Assembly: GCA_913056415.1 (NCBI GenBank)
Contig: CAJXNA010000071.1
Span: forward strand, 1 to 8,706
Length of the DNA: 8,706 nucleotides
Source of the DNA: an uncultured Chloroflexota bacterium
GTDB lineage: Bacteria; Chloroflexota; Dehalococcoidia; SM23-28-2; RBG-16-64-32
Direction of reading: 5' to 3'
The notes beneath the pieces were generated by a model. It was not told where the DNA came from. It saw only the letters and a program-made list of their open reading frames with translations, and searched no databases. This document shows positions 1 through 7,686 of this stretch, piece by piece. The translations under genes were made by a program, and so were the position numbers. Each line of letters begins with the position of its first letter. The first letter of the stretch is position 1.

Positions 1-1
1 G

Positions 2-754
2 GCACCCGCTACCGCCGTAACGATGATGCCTACGACCTGCATATCCATCGCGGCACACCCCGCTGACTTCCGTCGTACTCTGAATACTTCTACGGGCAGA
101 CGGCCCGCCTGCGATTGTCTGCCAGGGCGGGGCGGGTGTCAACGGAGCGTGAGAAGGGAAAGCGAAGTGGTGGGCGATGGAAGATCTGTAGCTGGCCGTC
201 GTTACCTCTACGGGAGGCTCCACCTTCAGGTACTCGTGCTGCCACACCACCTCCTCGTTGAACTCAAGCACAATTGGGTTAGATGGAGCGACGTAGATGA
301 AGTTGTGGTGAAGGATCGAGTCAACGCGGGCATCTACTATCCGCGGCAAGGTGATCGTTTCAAACGTCAGTCTCTCGTCGTTCAGGACGACGGTGTAGCC
401 GGTTTCAGGATCGAAGAGCCGCGCTTTATGGGGATTGATGCTCACTCTCGTCTTGGCCCACGGAAACCGCTCGTGCCAAGGGAACTTCGCGAGATGTTCT
501 ACCACCAGATCTTCTTCGCCGAGCGGAATTGGAGGATAGATGCCAAGGGACTCGCGGATGTGTTCTTCGGAGATGCTGCCCCGAATCTCGATGACGATCC
601 GCGAGTCCAGCCTTACCTTCCCTTCGGCGTCATCTACTTCCAGGAACGGCTCAGCCAGAGGCTCGCGATGGATGAGCGGATAGGCGAGCGTCACGAATCC
701 GCCCGCGACGAATAGCATGACCGCCGCAGCCGCCCCGATCGCCAGTTTGGACAT
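2..754 (-). CDS. Membrane-anchored protein with Ig-like (Big_5-type) repeats, 3' end beyond the window
   Basis: The minus strand stays open from an ATG at 754 to the window edge (251 codons, no stop). GGAGG stretches lie just upstream at 766-770 and in the GAGGAGGGA run touching the start. Residues 4-26 form one hydrophobic segment (AIGAAAAVMLFVAGGFVTLA), probably a signal anchor that leaves the rest outside the membrane. Residues about 38-140 and 158-185 look like two Ig-like repeats: each has a 'V.(I/L)EF/I.....' strand followed by '(I/V)..PP(I/V)', as in Big_5-type domains. 'FDPETGYTVVLN' (114-125) is the typical second half of such a repeat. No catalytic motif is visible. After about residue 190 the composition becomes less protein-like (Arg, Ser and His rich, lower GC at third positions), so the true end or a frameshift may lie near 115-190. 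Related proteins can carry further repeats or an L,D-transpeptidase domain, but none is visible here. The coding call is firm for 190-754 and uncertain below that. Confidence 0.68.
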   Translation of the reverse strand, partial: MSKLAIGAAAAVMLFVAGGFVTLAYPLIHREPLAEPFLEVDDAEGKVRLDSRIVIEIRGSISEEHIRESLGIYPPIPLGEEDLVVEHLAKFPWHERFPWAKTRVSINPHKARLFDPETGYTVVLNDERLTFETITLPRIVDARVDSILHHNFIYVAPSNPIVLEFNEEVVWQHEYLKVEPPVEVTTASYRSSIAHHFAFPSHAPLTPAPPWQTIAGGPSARRSIQSTTEVSGVCRDGYAGRRHHRYGGSGC

Positions 755-945
755 TCCCTCCTCATCCTCCTCCCCCTCACTGCCCGAATATAGTGTGCGG
801 CAGGACCGGGATGGCGTCCAGGGTAGTCAGGGGAGATGCGGCGGATATTGACTCCAGACTTTTCTCCTATCCCCTACGCGGAGCCTAGCGAGATTCCGCG
901 CGCCCATGCGTTAGCCTGTGGGGGCTCAATATACATCCGGTTCGC

Positions 946-1060
946 TCAGGCAGCCTCCCACTCGTATTCATGATGTAAACCACCGAGTACTGGGTGCGCC
1001 TTGACGCGGCCGTGATCCGGTTCTACGAGGCTGACAGGCGGCCCACATCGCCGGTGGCGC
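946..1060 (-). pseudogene. Possible C-terminal remnant of an integrase-type (DDE) transposase
   Basis: The minus-strand frame ending in TGA at 946-948 reads '...HPVLGGLHHEYEWEAA', preceded by a short Arg/His-rich stretch with 'RCGPP'. From memory, '(L)GGL.HEY..AA' is a recurrent C-terminus of integrase-type transposases in high-GC bacteria. No catalytic DDE region is present, and an open frame extends only to about 1140. If the reading is correct, this is a fragment left after decay of an insertion sequence. It could equally be a chance open frame, so the call is tentative. Confidence 0.28.
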
Positions 1061-1105
1061 TCTAAGCTGTTCGCTTTATGTAACGCACCCTGACTTATTT
1101 GAAGG

Positions 1106-1134
1106 TTGACAGCGGCTGAAGTCGATGCAAAGAT
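1106..1134 (+). promoter_or_regulatory. Candidate sigma-70-type promoter upstream of gltB
   Basis: A perfect TTGACA at 1106-1111 is followed, after 17 bases, by AAAGAT (1129-1134), which matches TATAAT at three of six positions. The better GATATT (1132-1137) has a 20-base spacing, longer than usual. Transcription from here would start near 1141-1146 and run almost at once into the hairpin at 1166-1191. A second TTGACA at 1190-1195 has no good -10 box. Confidence 0.28.
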
Positions 1135-1165
1135 ATTCATACCATCGCGGCTGCCCTATACGAGG

Positions 1166-1191
1166 GCTCGCTCCGCTCAAGCGAGCTTTTT
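1166..1191 (+). terminator. Intrinsic terminator-like hairpin in the gltB leader region
   Basis: GCTCGCT (1166-1172) pairs perfectly with AGCGAGC (1180-1186) across a 7-base loop, and TTTTT (1187-1191) follows directly. Two further G-T wobble pairs could extend the base of the stem. This is the standard form of a rho-independent terminator on the plus strand. It sits 108 bases before the gltB start, with no intact plus-strand gene upstream in the window. It could therefore act as an attenuator for gltBD or be left over from a lost upstream gene. Confidence 0.55.
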
Positions 1192-1299
1192 GACATGGAT
1201 ATCGCCAGGCCACCTTCATGCGGCGGTCGAGACATGGGGAGGCCTCGTGTTCCCAACTGTGACCCTCGCGATGCTACTGACGTTTCGGAGGAAGAGAAG

Positions 1300-4200
1300 A
1301 TGAGTCAAGCGGGGCTACCGCCCGCGCAAGGGCTATACGACCCGCGCCACGAGCACGATAGCTGTGGCGTTGGGTTCGTCGCGCACATCAAGGGCCAGAG
1401 GACGCATCAACTGGTCGACCAGGGGCTAACCGCCGTCGAGCACCTGGCCCACCGGGGCGCGACCGGCTCCGAAGAAAACACCGGCGATGGCGCAGGCGTC
1501 TTGATCCAGATCCCGCACGAGTTCTTCCAGCCAGAGTGCGCGGCCCTCGGTTTTACGCTACCTGAGGCCGGTCGCTACGGCGTCGGCGCCTTCTTCGCCT
1601 CGCGGGACGAGCAAGCCCGCAGCCAGGCCATGGAGCTATTCAAGACGATCGTCGAGGACGAAGGCCAGGAAGTCCTCGGGTGGAGGAGGATCCCGACGAA
1701 CAACGCCTCCGTCGGCACCACCGCAAAGGCCGCCGAACCGGAGATGTACCACGTCTTCATCGGGCGAGGAGAAGCCGTAGCGGATGATGACGCCTTCGAG
1801 CGGAACCTGTATGTCATCCGCAGGCGATTCGAGAACGCGCTCCCCGGCTCGGGCATCGATGATACGGCGACATTCTACTTCCCCAGCCTGTCCTGTCGAA
1901 CCGTGGTCTACAAAGGGATGCTCATGCCCACCCAGCTACGGGACTACTTTCCCGACCTGTCAGACACACGGGTGAAGAGCGCGCTCATTATGTTCCACTC
2001 GCGCTTCAGCACTAACACGTTCCCAAGCTGGCGGTTGGCCCATCCCTATCGGATGATCTCTCACAACGGAGAGATAAACACCCTGCGCGGCAATATCAAC
2101 TGGATGCAGGCTCGCGAATCGCTTCTGGCGTCTCCTCTGTTCGAAGACGTTCAGCGCATCCTCCCAATTATCGACGAGGAAGGTAGCGATACCGCCTGCT
2201 TCGACAACGCACTGGAGCTCCTGCTGCTCGGGGGGTACTCTCTCGCCCACGCGATGATACTGATGATCCCAGAGGCCTGGGACGGGCACGAGGCGATGAG
2301 CTCGGAGAAGAAGGCTTTCTACGAGTATCACAGTTGTGTGATGGAACCGTGGGACGGCCCGGCCTCCATCGCCTTCACTGACGGTAAGTCCATCGGCGCC
2401 ACGCTCGACCGAAACGGCCTGCGCCCATCGCGCTACTACGTTACCAAAGATGATCTGGTCATCATGGCCTCCGAAGTGGGCGTGCTGCCCGTCGAGCCGG
2501 AGCGGATACTTTACAAGGGGCGGCTGCAACCCGGAAAGACCTTCCTCATCAACCTGGAGGAAGGGCGTATCATTGACGACACCGAACTTAAGGCGAAGCT
2601 CGCCGCCGAGCATCCGTACGGAGAATGGCTGGAGCGAAACCTGAGGCCGCTAGAGAGCCTCCCTGACGTCGAGCCCCCCACACGATTGCGTGGCGAAGAC
2701 GTACTGGAACAGCAGATCGCCTTCGGGTATACGGTAGAGGACTTGAAGCGCATCCTTGACCCCATGATGAAGACCGGAGCCGAGCCGATCGGCTCAATGG
2801 GGAACGATACCCCCCTGGCTGTGCTCTCGGACAGGGCGCAACCGCTCTACAACTACTTTAAGCAACTGTTTGCGCAGGTGACCAATCCACCTCTGGACGC
2901 CATCCGCGAGGAGCTTGTGACGTCCGTGAAGACGGTCATCGGGACCGAGGGGAATGTGCTGGACCCCGGGCCAGAGAGTTGCCGTCTCCTGAGCCTCGAA
3001 ACGCCGTTCCTCGATAACCGCGCAATGGCGAAACTGACGGCGCTCAACGAGGATGGCATACGAGCGGTGGTGCTGCCGATCCTGTTCCCCGCAAAGGAGG
3101 GTCCGACCGGCCTAGAGGCAGCGCTGGATGATCTGTTCCGCCGAGCGGATGATGCAATCGAGAAAGGCGCCACGATTCTCATACTATCCGATCGCGGAGT
3201 CGACCCTGACAACGCGCCTATCCCTTCGCTTCTTGCGGTTGCAGGCCTCCACCACCACCTGGTTCGCGAGAAAACGCGGACTCAGGTGGGCCTGGTCGTC
3301 GAAACGGGTGATGCGCGAGAGGGGCACCACTTCGCGCTGCTCATCGGCTACGGGGCCGGGGCCGTAAACCCGTATCTCGCCCTTGACAGCCTTGAGGCGC
3401 TTTGCAGCAACGGTCTCCCCAACGATGGCGCGGCCTACGACAAGGCCGTGGCCAACTATCTGAAGGCGACGAAGAAGGCGGTCGTAAAGATCATGTCGAA
3501 GATGGGCATCTCCACGATCCAGAGCTACCGCGGCGCCCAGATCTTCGAGGCGATCGGCCTTTCCAAGCGGCTCGTGGACCGCTACTTCACCAAGACCACA
3601 TCGCGCATAGAGGGAATCGGGGTGGAGGAGATCGCGGCTGAGGCCCTATCTCATCACAAGCGTGCCTACCCGACGCGGGAGGGAGGTCTGCGTGATCTGG
3701 ACTGGGGCGGCCAGTACCAGTGGCGCCAAGACGGCGAATATCACCTGTTTAACCCTAAGACGATCTTCCTCCTCCAGGAAGCTACACGCTCCGGGCAGTC
3801 CGATGTCTTCCGGGATTACAGCCGGCTGGTGAACGATCAGAGCGAACGCATGGCAACCTTAAGAGGGCTGTTTGAACTGAATCCGGACCGCGAGCCGGTG
3901 CCGATCGAGGAGGTCGAGCCGGTCGAGGAGCTGTTCAGGCGGTTTGTCACGGGCGCCATGTCGTTCGGCTCAATCAGCGCGGAAGCGCACGAGACGCTTG
4001 CCATCGCCATGAACCGGATCAACGGCAAGAGTAATAGCGGCGAAGGCGGCGAGGATCGCCGGCGCTACACGCCCAGCCCGAACGGCGATTGGCGCCGCAG
4101 CGCCACCAAGCAGGTGGCTTCAGGCCGCTTTGGCGTCACCAGTGAGTACCTAGTCAACGCCGATGAGCTGCAGATCAAGATGGCGCAGGGCGCCAAGCCC

Positions 4201-5853
4201 GGCGAGGGCGGCCAGCTTCCCGGCTTCAAGGTCTACCCATGGATAGCGGAGGTGCGGCATTCCACCCCCGGGGTTGGGCTCATCAGCCCGCCGCCGCATC
4301 ACGATATCTACTCGATTGAGGACCTCGCGCAGCTCATCCACGACCTCAAGAACTCGAACCCGCGGGCGCGAATCAACGTGAAGCTCGTAGCCGAAGTGGG
4401 CGTGGGTACAGTAGCCGCTGGGGTTGCCAAAGCCAAGTCCGATGCCGTCCTGATCAGCGGTCACGACGGCGGCACCGGCGCCAGCCCCGAATCCTCGATG
4501 AAGCATGCCGGTGTCCCCTGGGAACTGGGCCTCGCCGAGACCCAGCAGACGTTGGTCCTGAACAAGCTCCGCGACCGGATCATCGTTCAGGCGGACGGCC
4601 AGATGAAGACGGGACGTGACGTCGTGATCGGCGCCCTTTTGGGAGCCGAGGAGTTCGGCTTCGCGACCGCGCCGCTCGTCGTTATGGGCTGCGTAATGGA
4701 GCGTGCATGCCACCTCGACACCTGCTCGGTCGGCATTGCGACTCAGAATCCCGAGCTGCGAAAGAGGTTCGAAGGGAAGCCGGAGCACGTCATCAACTTC
4801 TTCCGTTTCATCGCTGAGGAAGTGCGCGAGATCATGGCCCAGCTCGGCTTCCGTAAGTTCGAGGAGATGATCGGCCGCAGCGACCTTCTCGACACGCGCC
4901 GGGCTATCGACCACTGGAAAGCACGAGGCCTGGACCTTTCGGCGATCCTCTACCGTCCAGATGTCGGTTCGGAGGTCGCCAGGAGGCGGGTCATTCCCCA
5001 GGACCACGGCCTGGACCGGGCGCTGGACCAGGAGCTGCTCAAGCTCGCGGCGCCGGCCCTCGAGCGCGCCGAGCCGGTGACGATCGAGCTCCCCATACGC
5101 AACGTAAACAGGACAGTCGGCACGATCTTGGGAAGCGAACTCACCCGCCGGTACGGCTTCAAGGGCCTGCCGGACGACACCATCACCATTAAGTTCAACG
5201 GCACGGCAGGACAGAGCTTCGGCGCTTTCCTGCCTGCAGGCATCACCCTCTGGCTCGATGGTGACGCCAACGACTACTTCGGCAAGGGTCTCTCCGGCGG
5301 CAAGATTATCGTCTACCCGCCTAAGGAATCCACATTGGCGGCTGAGGAGAACATCATCATAGGCAATGTGGCGCTCTACGGCGCCACGAGCGGAAGCCTG
5401 TTCGCCCGCGGCGTGGCCGGGGAGCGCTTCGCGGTCCGCAACAGCGGCGCGATTGCCGTGGTTGAGGGCACAGGCGACCACTGCTGCGAGTACATGACCG
5501 GTGGCCGTGTGTTAGTGCTGGGTTCAACGGGACGCAACTTCGGAGCTGGCATGAGCGGTGGCATCGCATACGTGTATGACGCAGCCGGCGATTTCGCGAC
5601 CCGCTGCAACATGGAGATGGTGGCGCTGGAGCCGCTGGAGGACTCAGAGGACCTCGACCTCGTGCACGGCCTGATGGAACGACATGCCGAGTACACCGAC
5701 AGCGCCGTGGCCAAGAAGCTGCTCCGCGACTGGCCCGAGGTCGCCCAACGGTTCGTGAAGATCATACCGCTCGACTACCGTCGCGTTCTGGAGGAACAGC
5801 TCCGCGCGAGCCGGGCACGAGGCTCTGGCACCAGCGATACGATCAGGGCCTAA
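1300..5853 (+). CDS. gltB: Glutamate synthase (NADPH), large (alpha) subunit
   Basis: Together with GltD this enzyme converts glutamine, 2-oxoglutarate and NADPH into two glutamates in the cytoplasm (GOGAT). The protein has 1517 residues, the usual length. The start is the ATG at 1300, with GGAGG at 1287-1291 and an 8-base gap. It leaves a 21-residue propeptide before Cys22 (HDSCGVGF), the expected N-terminal nucleophile of the class II amidotransferase domain. That domain (about 22-430) also shows R235, the HNGEINT motif (255-261) and D297. A central domain follows. The FMN-binding synthase domain (about 800-1190) contains TGAMSFGS (884-891), NSGEGGED (912-919) and HDGGTGASP (from 1055). C1131, C1137 and C1142 (CVMERACHLDTC) are the [3Fe-4S] ligands. 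The C-terminal GXGXG beta-helix spans about 1260-1480. All expected key residues are present. An upstream in-frame ATG at 1195 was rejected for lack of a ribosome site and because it would lengthen the propeptide. Confidence 0.97.
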   Translation: MSQAGLPPAQGLYDPRHEHDSCGVGFVAHIKGQRTHQLVDQGLTAVEHLAHRGATGSEENTGDGAGVLIQIPHEFFQPECAALGFTLPEAGRYGVGAFFASRDEQARSQAMELFKTIVEDEGQEVLGWRRIPTNNASVGTTAKAAEPEMYHVFIGRGEAVADDDAFERNLYVIRRRFENALPGSGIDDTATFYFPSLSCRTVVYKGMLMPTQLRDYFPDLSDTRVKSALIMFHSRFSTNTFPSWRLAHPYRMISHNGEINTLRGNINWMQARESLLASPLFEDVQRILPIIDEEGSDTACFDNALELLLLGGYSLAHAMILMIPEAWDGHEAMSSEKKAFYEYHSCVMEPWDGPASIAFTDGKSIGATLDRNGLRPSRYYVTKDDLVIMASEVGVLPVEPERILYKGRLQPGKTFLINLEEGRIIDDTELKAKLAAEHPYGEWLERNLRPLESLPDVEPPTRLRGEDVLEQQIAFGYTVEDLKRILDPMMKTGAEPIGSMGNDTPLAVLSDRAQPLYNYFKQLFAQVTNPPLDAIREELVTSVKTVIGTEGNVLDPGPESCRLLSLETPFLDNRAMAKLTALNEDGIRAVVLPILFPAKEGPTGLEAALDDLFRRADDAIEKGATILILSDRGVDPDNAPIPSLLAVAGLHHHLVREKTRTQVGLVVETGDAREGHHFALLIGYGAGAVNPYLALDSLEALCSNGLPNDGAAYDKAVANYLKATKKAVVKIMSKMGISTIQSYRGAQIFEAIGLSKRLVDRYFTKTTSRIEGIGVEEIAAEALSHHKRAYPTREGGLRDLDWGGQYQWRQDGEYHLFNPKTIFLLQEATRSGQSDVFRDYSRLVNDQSERMATLRGLFELNPDREPVPIEEVEPVEELFRRFVTGAMSFGSISAEAHETLAIAMNRINGKSNSGEGGEDRRRYTPSPNGDWRRSATKQVASGRFGVTSEYLVNADELQIKMAQGAKPGEGGQLPGFKVYPWIAEVRHSTPGVGLISPPPHHDIYSIEDLAQLIHDLKNSNPRARINVKLVAEVGVGTVAAGVAKAKSDAVLISGHDGGTGASPESSMKHAGVPWELGLAETQQTLVLNKLRDRIIVQADGQMKTGRDVVIGALLGAEEFGFATAPLVVMGCVMERACHLDTCSVGIATQNPELRKRFEGKPEHVINFFRFIAEEVREIMAQLGFRKFEEMIGRSDLLDTRRAIDHWKARGLDLSAILYRPDVGSEVARRRVIPQDHGLDRALDQELLKLAAPALERAEPVTIELPIRNVNRTVGTILGSELTRRYGFKGLPDDTITIKFNGTAGQSFGAFLPAGITLWLDGDANDYFGKGLSGGKIIVYPPKESTLAAEENIIIGNVALYGATSGSLFARGVAGERFAVRNSGAIAVVEGTGDHCCEYMTGGRVLVLGSTGRNFGAGMSGGIAYVYDAAGDFATRCNMEMVALEPLEDSEDLDLVHGLMERHAEYTDSAVAKKLLRDWPEVAQRFVKIIPLDYRRVLEEQLRASRARGSGTSDTIRA

Positions 5854-5854
5854 C

Positions 5855-7294
5855 GTGGGTAAGCCAACCGGATTCCTGGAGTTTGAGCGCCAGATGCCTG
5901 AGCGGCGCCCCGTAGGTGAGCGCGTGCGCGATTGGCTTGAGGTATACAACGAGTTTCCAGTTGACGACCTGAAGAAACAGGCGGGACGATGCATGGACTG
6001 TGGCATCCCCTTCTGTCAAGACGGCTGCCCCCTGGGGAACATCATCCCTGACTGGAACGATCTCGTGTTTCGTGGTGAGTGGCGCCAAGCTATCGACCGG
6101 CTGCACGCCACGAACAACTTCCCGGAATTCACCGGCAGGCTCTGCCCCGCCCCCTGTGAGGCGGCCTGCGTGCTGGCCATCAACGACGACGCAGTCAGCA
6201 TCAAGCAGGTTGAGCTCTACATTATCGACCACGCTTGGGATAAGGGATGGGTCAAGCCTCAGCCGCCGCAGACCCTCACCGGGAAGACCATCGCGATCGT
6301 CGGCTCCGGCCCCGCCGGCCTCGCCTGCGCTCAGCAGTTGGCCCGCGCCGGACACACCGTCACCGTCTTCGAACGCGATGACCGCATTGGCGGGCTCCTC
6401 CGCTACGGCATCCCGGAGTTCAAGATGGAGAAGAGGTTCCTGGCGCGTCGGCTCGTGCAGATGGAGGCGGAGGGCGTCATCTTCCGCCCGGACGTCAACG
6501 TCGGCGTGGAGATCGACTCCTGTGAGCTGCGCGGGCAGTTCGACGCCGTCTGCCTCGCCGGCGGCGCCACGCAGTCGCGAGAGCTCGACGTGCCCGGCCG
6601 CGACCTGAAGGGTGTGCACCTCGCCATGGAGTACCTACCCCTGCAGAATCGGCGCAACGAGGGAGACGAAATCCCGGCCGATGCTTTCATCACGGCAAAG
6701 GACAAGCGCGTCATCATCCTGGGCGGCGGCGATACCGGCGCCGACTGCCTAGGCACCGTGCACCGTCAGGGCGCCAAGGAAGTGCTGCAGTACGAGCTGC
6801 TGCCAGAGCCCCCCGCCGAACGTCCTCCGGAGAACCCCTGGCCTACTTGGCCCATCATTTATCGAACTTCACCCGCCCACGAGGAGGGCGGCGTCCGCGG
6901 GTACAGTATCCTGACCAAGCGCCTCTCCGGCGAGAACGGTGTCCTCAAGAAGCTCCACGCCGTCAAGGTGGAGTTCGTCCCCGAAGACGGCCGCCAGGCG
7001 ATGCGGGAGATCCCGGGCAGCGAGTTTGAGGAGGACGTTGACCTGTTGCTCCTCGCCATGGGCTTTCTGGGCCCGGAGAGGGACGGGATGCTGGCCCAGT
7101 TCGGAATTGAGCTCACGGAGCGCGGCAACGTGAAGGCGGACAAGAACAAGATGACCAGCGTTCCCGGCGTCTTCACGGCCGGCGACATGGCGCGCGGGCA
7201 ATCGCTAATCGTCTGGGCCATCGCTGAAGGACGCGCCGCTGCCCGCGGCATCGACCTGCACCTGATGGGCGAAACCGCCCTGCCGGCGAGCTAA
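5855..7294 (+). CDS. gltD: Glutamate synthase (NADPH), small (beta) subunit
   Basis: GltD oxidises NADPH at FAD and passes electrons through Fe-S clusters to the FMN of GltB. The protein has 479 residues, normal for the family. It starts at GTG 5855, one base after the gltB stop (TAACGTG). There is no clear ribosome site, so translation is probably coupled to gltB. The N-terminus MGKPTGFLEF is typical. Cys46, 49, 54 and 58 (CMDCGIPFCQDGC) and Cys97, 101 and 105 (CPAPCEAAC) belong to the N-terminal [4Fe-4S] region. GSGPAG (150-155) is the FAD dinucleotide fold and GGGDTG (290-295) the NADPH fold. GVFTAGDMARG (438-448) is the C-terminal FAD-contact motif. The adjacent gltB indicates the NADPH-type rather than the ferredoxin-type enzyme. 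No terminator follows the gene, and an in-frame cyclase-like tail starts right after the stop. Confidence 0.97.
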   Translation: MGKPTGFLEFERQMPERRPVGERVRDWLEVYNEFPVDDLKKQAGRCMDCGIPFCQDGCPLGNIIPDWNDLVFRGEWRQAIDRLHATNNFPEFTGRLCPAPCEAACVLAINDDAVSIKQVELYIIDHAWDKGWVKPQPPQTLTGKTIAIVGSGPAGLACAQQLARAGHTVTVFERDDRIGGLLRYGIPEFKMEKRFLARRLVQMEAEGVIFRPDVNVGVEIDSCELRGQFDAVCLAGGATQSRELDVPGRDLKGVHLAMEYLPLQNRRNEGDEIPADAFITAKDKRVIILGGGDTGADCLGTVHRQGAKEVLQYELLPEPPAERPPENPWPTWPIIYRTSPAHEEGGVRGYSILTKRLSGENGVLKKLHAVKVEFVPEDGRQAMREIPGSEFEEDVDLLLLAMGFLGPERDGMLAQFGIELTERGNVKADKNKMTSVPGVFTAGDMARGQSLIVWAIAEGRAAARGIDLHLMGETALPAS

Positions 7295-7324
7295 GTAGCT
7301 GCCGACCGCCACGAGAATATCCCG

Positions 7325-7411
7325 CGCGGCGTTGCGGACGACTCCGTAGAAGCTGAGCTAAGAGGGTTCCAGTACCCGGTGCGGCTGTTTGAGTCACGGT
7401 GGCGGGAGTAA
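7325..7411 (+). pseudogene. Remnant of the C-terminal end of a class III adenylate/guanylate cyclase
   Basis: The frame ending in TAA at 7409-7411 reads 'EAELRGFQYPVRLFESRWRE'. This strongly resembles the tail after a class III cyclase domain ('.A.LRGF..PVRLYEVRWRE'), a protein type abundant in Chloroflexota. The preceding 'VADDSV' fits the family's 'FADRGE' strand. Nothing of the catalytic domain remains, since gltD lies directly upstream. The remnant is in the same frame as gltD and separated from it by the gltD TAA plus about 10 codons, so the reading frame continues 38 codons past that stop. It is probably a decayed fragment, not a gene. The family assignment is from memory of the motif. 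Confidence 0.5.
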
Positions 7412-7415
7412 GCAG

Positions 7416-7601
7416 TCAATTACTCTTCGAGCTTTGGTAGGGGCTCTTACGCGGTTCCTGCACGTTCCTAAACCTTCTCACCGAACCACAAAGCTTACAC
7501 CGGCCTTTGCTCGTCGCTCCACTAGCCGTCTCTATAACCCAATGGTGGGTGCAACGGCTTCGTCTACGGCGACCAGCCTCTGGCTCTGACCTGGTTGGCA
7601 T
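7416..7601 (-). CDS. Small Cys/His-rich protein with HHWVIE...CKLCG motif, putative zinc-binding
   Basis: The product has 61 residues. ATG at 7601 is preceded by AAGGAGG (7612-7618) with a 10-base gap, which chooses this start over a longer open frame that reaches back into the neighbouring gene. The N-terminus is basic (RRRRSR, 11-16). The core reads CTHHWVIE (17-24), then SKGRCKLCG (31-39) and FRN (44-46). Cys17, His20 (or His19), Cys35 and Cys38 could form one zinc site. I recall this pattern ('HHWVIE..NG..S.G.CK.CG....F.N') as a recurrent uncharacterised short protein in Chloroflexota. The function is unknown. The gene may be the last of a three-gene unit, 85 bases after the HesB-like gene, and it ends four bases from the convergent cyclase-like remnant. 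Confidence 0.72.
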   Translation of the reverse strand: MPTRSEPEAGRRRRSRCTHHWVIETASGATSKGRCKLCGSVRRFRNVQEPRKSPYQSSKSN

Positions 7602-7639
7602 TCCGTCACCGCCTCCTTCGCGAAATCCTATCAGACGAA

Positions 7640-7668
7640 GCGGCCCATCGCCACGCCCACGGCACCGG
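7640..7668. repeat. 29-bp repeat, copy 1
   Basis: This segment (beginning GCGGCCCATCGCCACG) recurs at 8658-8686 in the same orientation with a single A/G difference in 29 bases. It lies between the HesB-like stop and the ribosome site of the small HHWVIE gene. Seen on the minus strand it ends about 10 bases before TAGGAT (7625-7630), a possible -10 box for that gene. A role in regulation is inference only. Confidence 0.75.
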
Positions 7669-7686
7669 ATGATTACGGGGCTTGAG

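Larger units (their letters stand above)
755..1299. other. Intergenic region between the divergent Ig-like gene and gltB
   Basis: These 545 bases have no convincing intact gene. Because the flanking genes diverge, promoters for both must lie here. A TATATT stretch on the minus strand near 785-792 could be a -10 box for the Ig-like gene, but I find no matching -35. A possible transposase tail lies at 946-1060 (minus). A TTGACA box is at 1106-1111, and a hairpin followed by five Ts is at 1166-1191. I see no tRNA or known riboswitch. Confidence 0.7.

Noticed and set aside
23..715. 230-codon plus-strand open frame
   Set aside because: It is antisense to the Ig-like gene, lacks a ribosome site and has no recognisable protein pattern; the minus strand has a membrane anchor and domain motifs.
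1195..1299. N-terminal extension of gltB from an upstream ATG
   Set aside because: No ribosome site, atypical sequence, and it would make the propeptide before the catalytic Cys unusually long; the ATG at 1300 has GGAGG at ideal spacing.
4150..5481. 443-codon minus-strand open frame inside gltB
   Set aside because: It is a mirror frame produced by GC-rich codons of gltB, whose motifs on the plus strand are unambiguous.
5843..6619. 258-codon minus-strand open frame inside gltD
   Set aside because: Antisense shadow of gltD with no domain pattern of its own.
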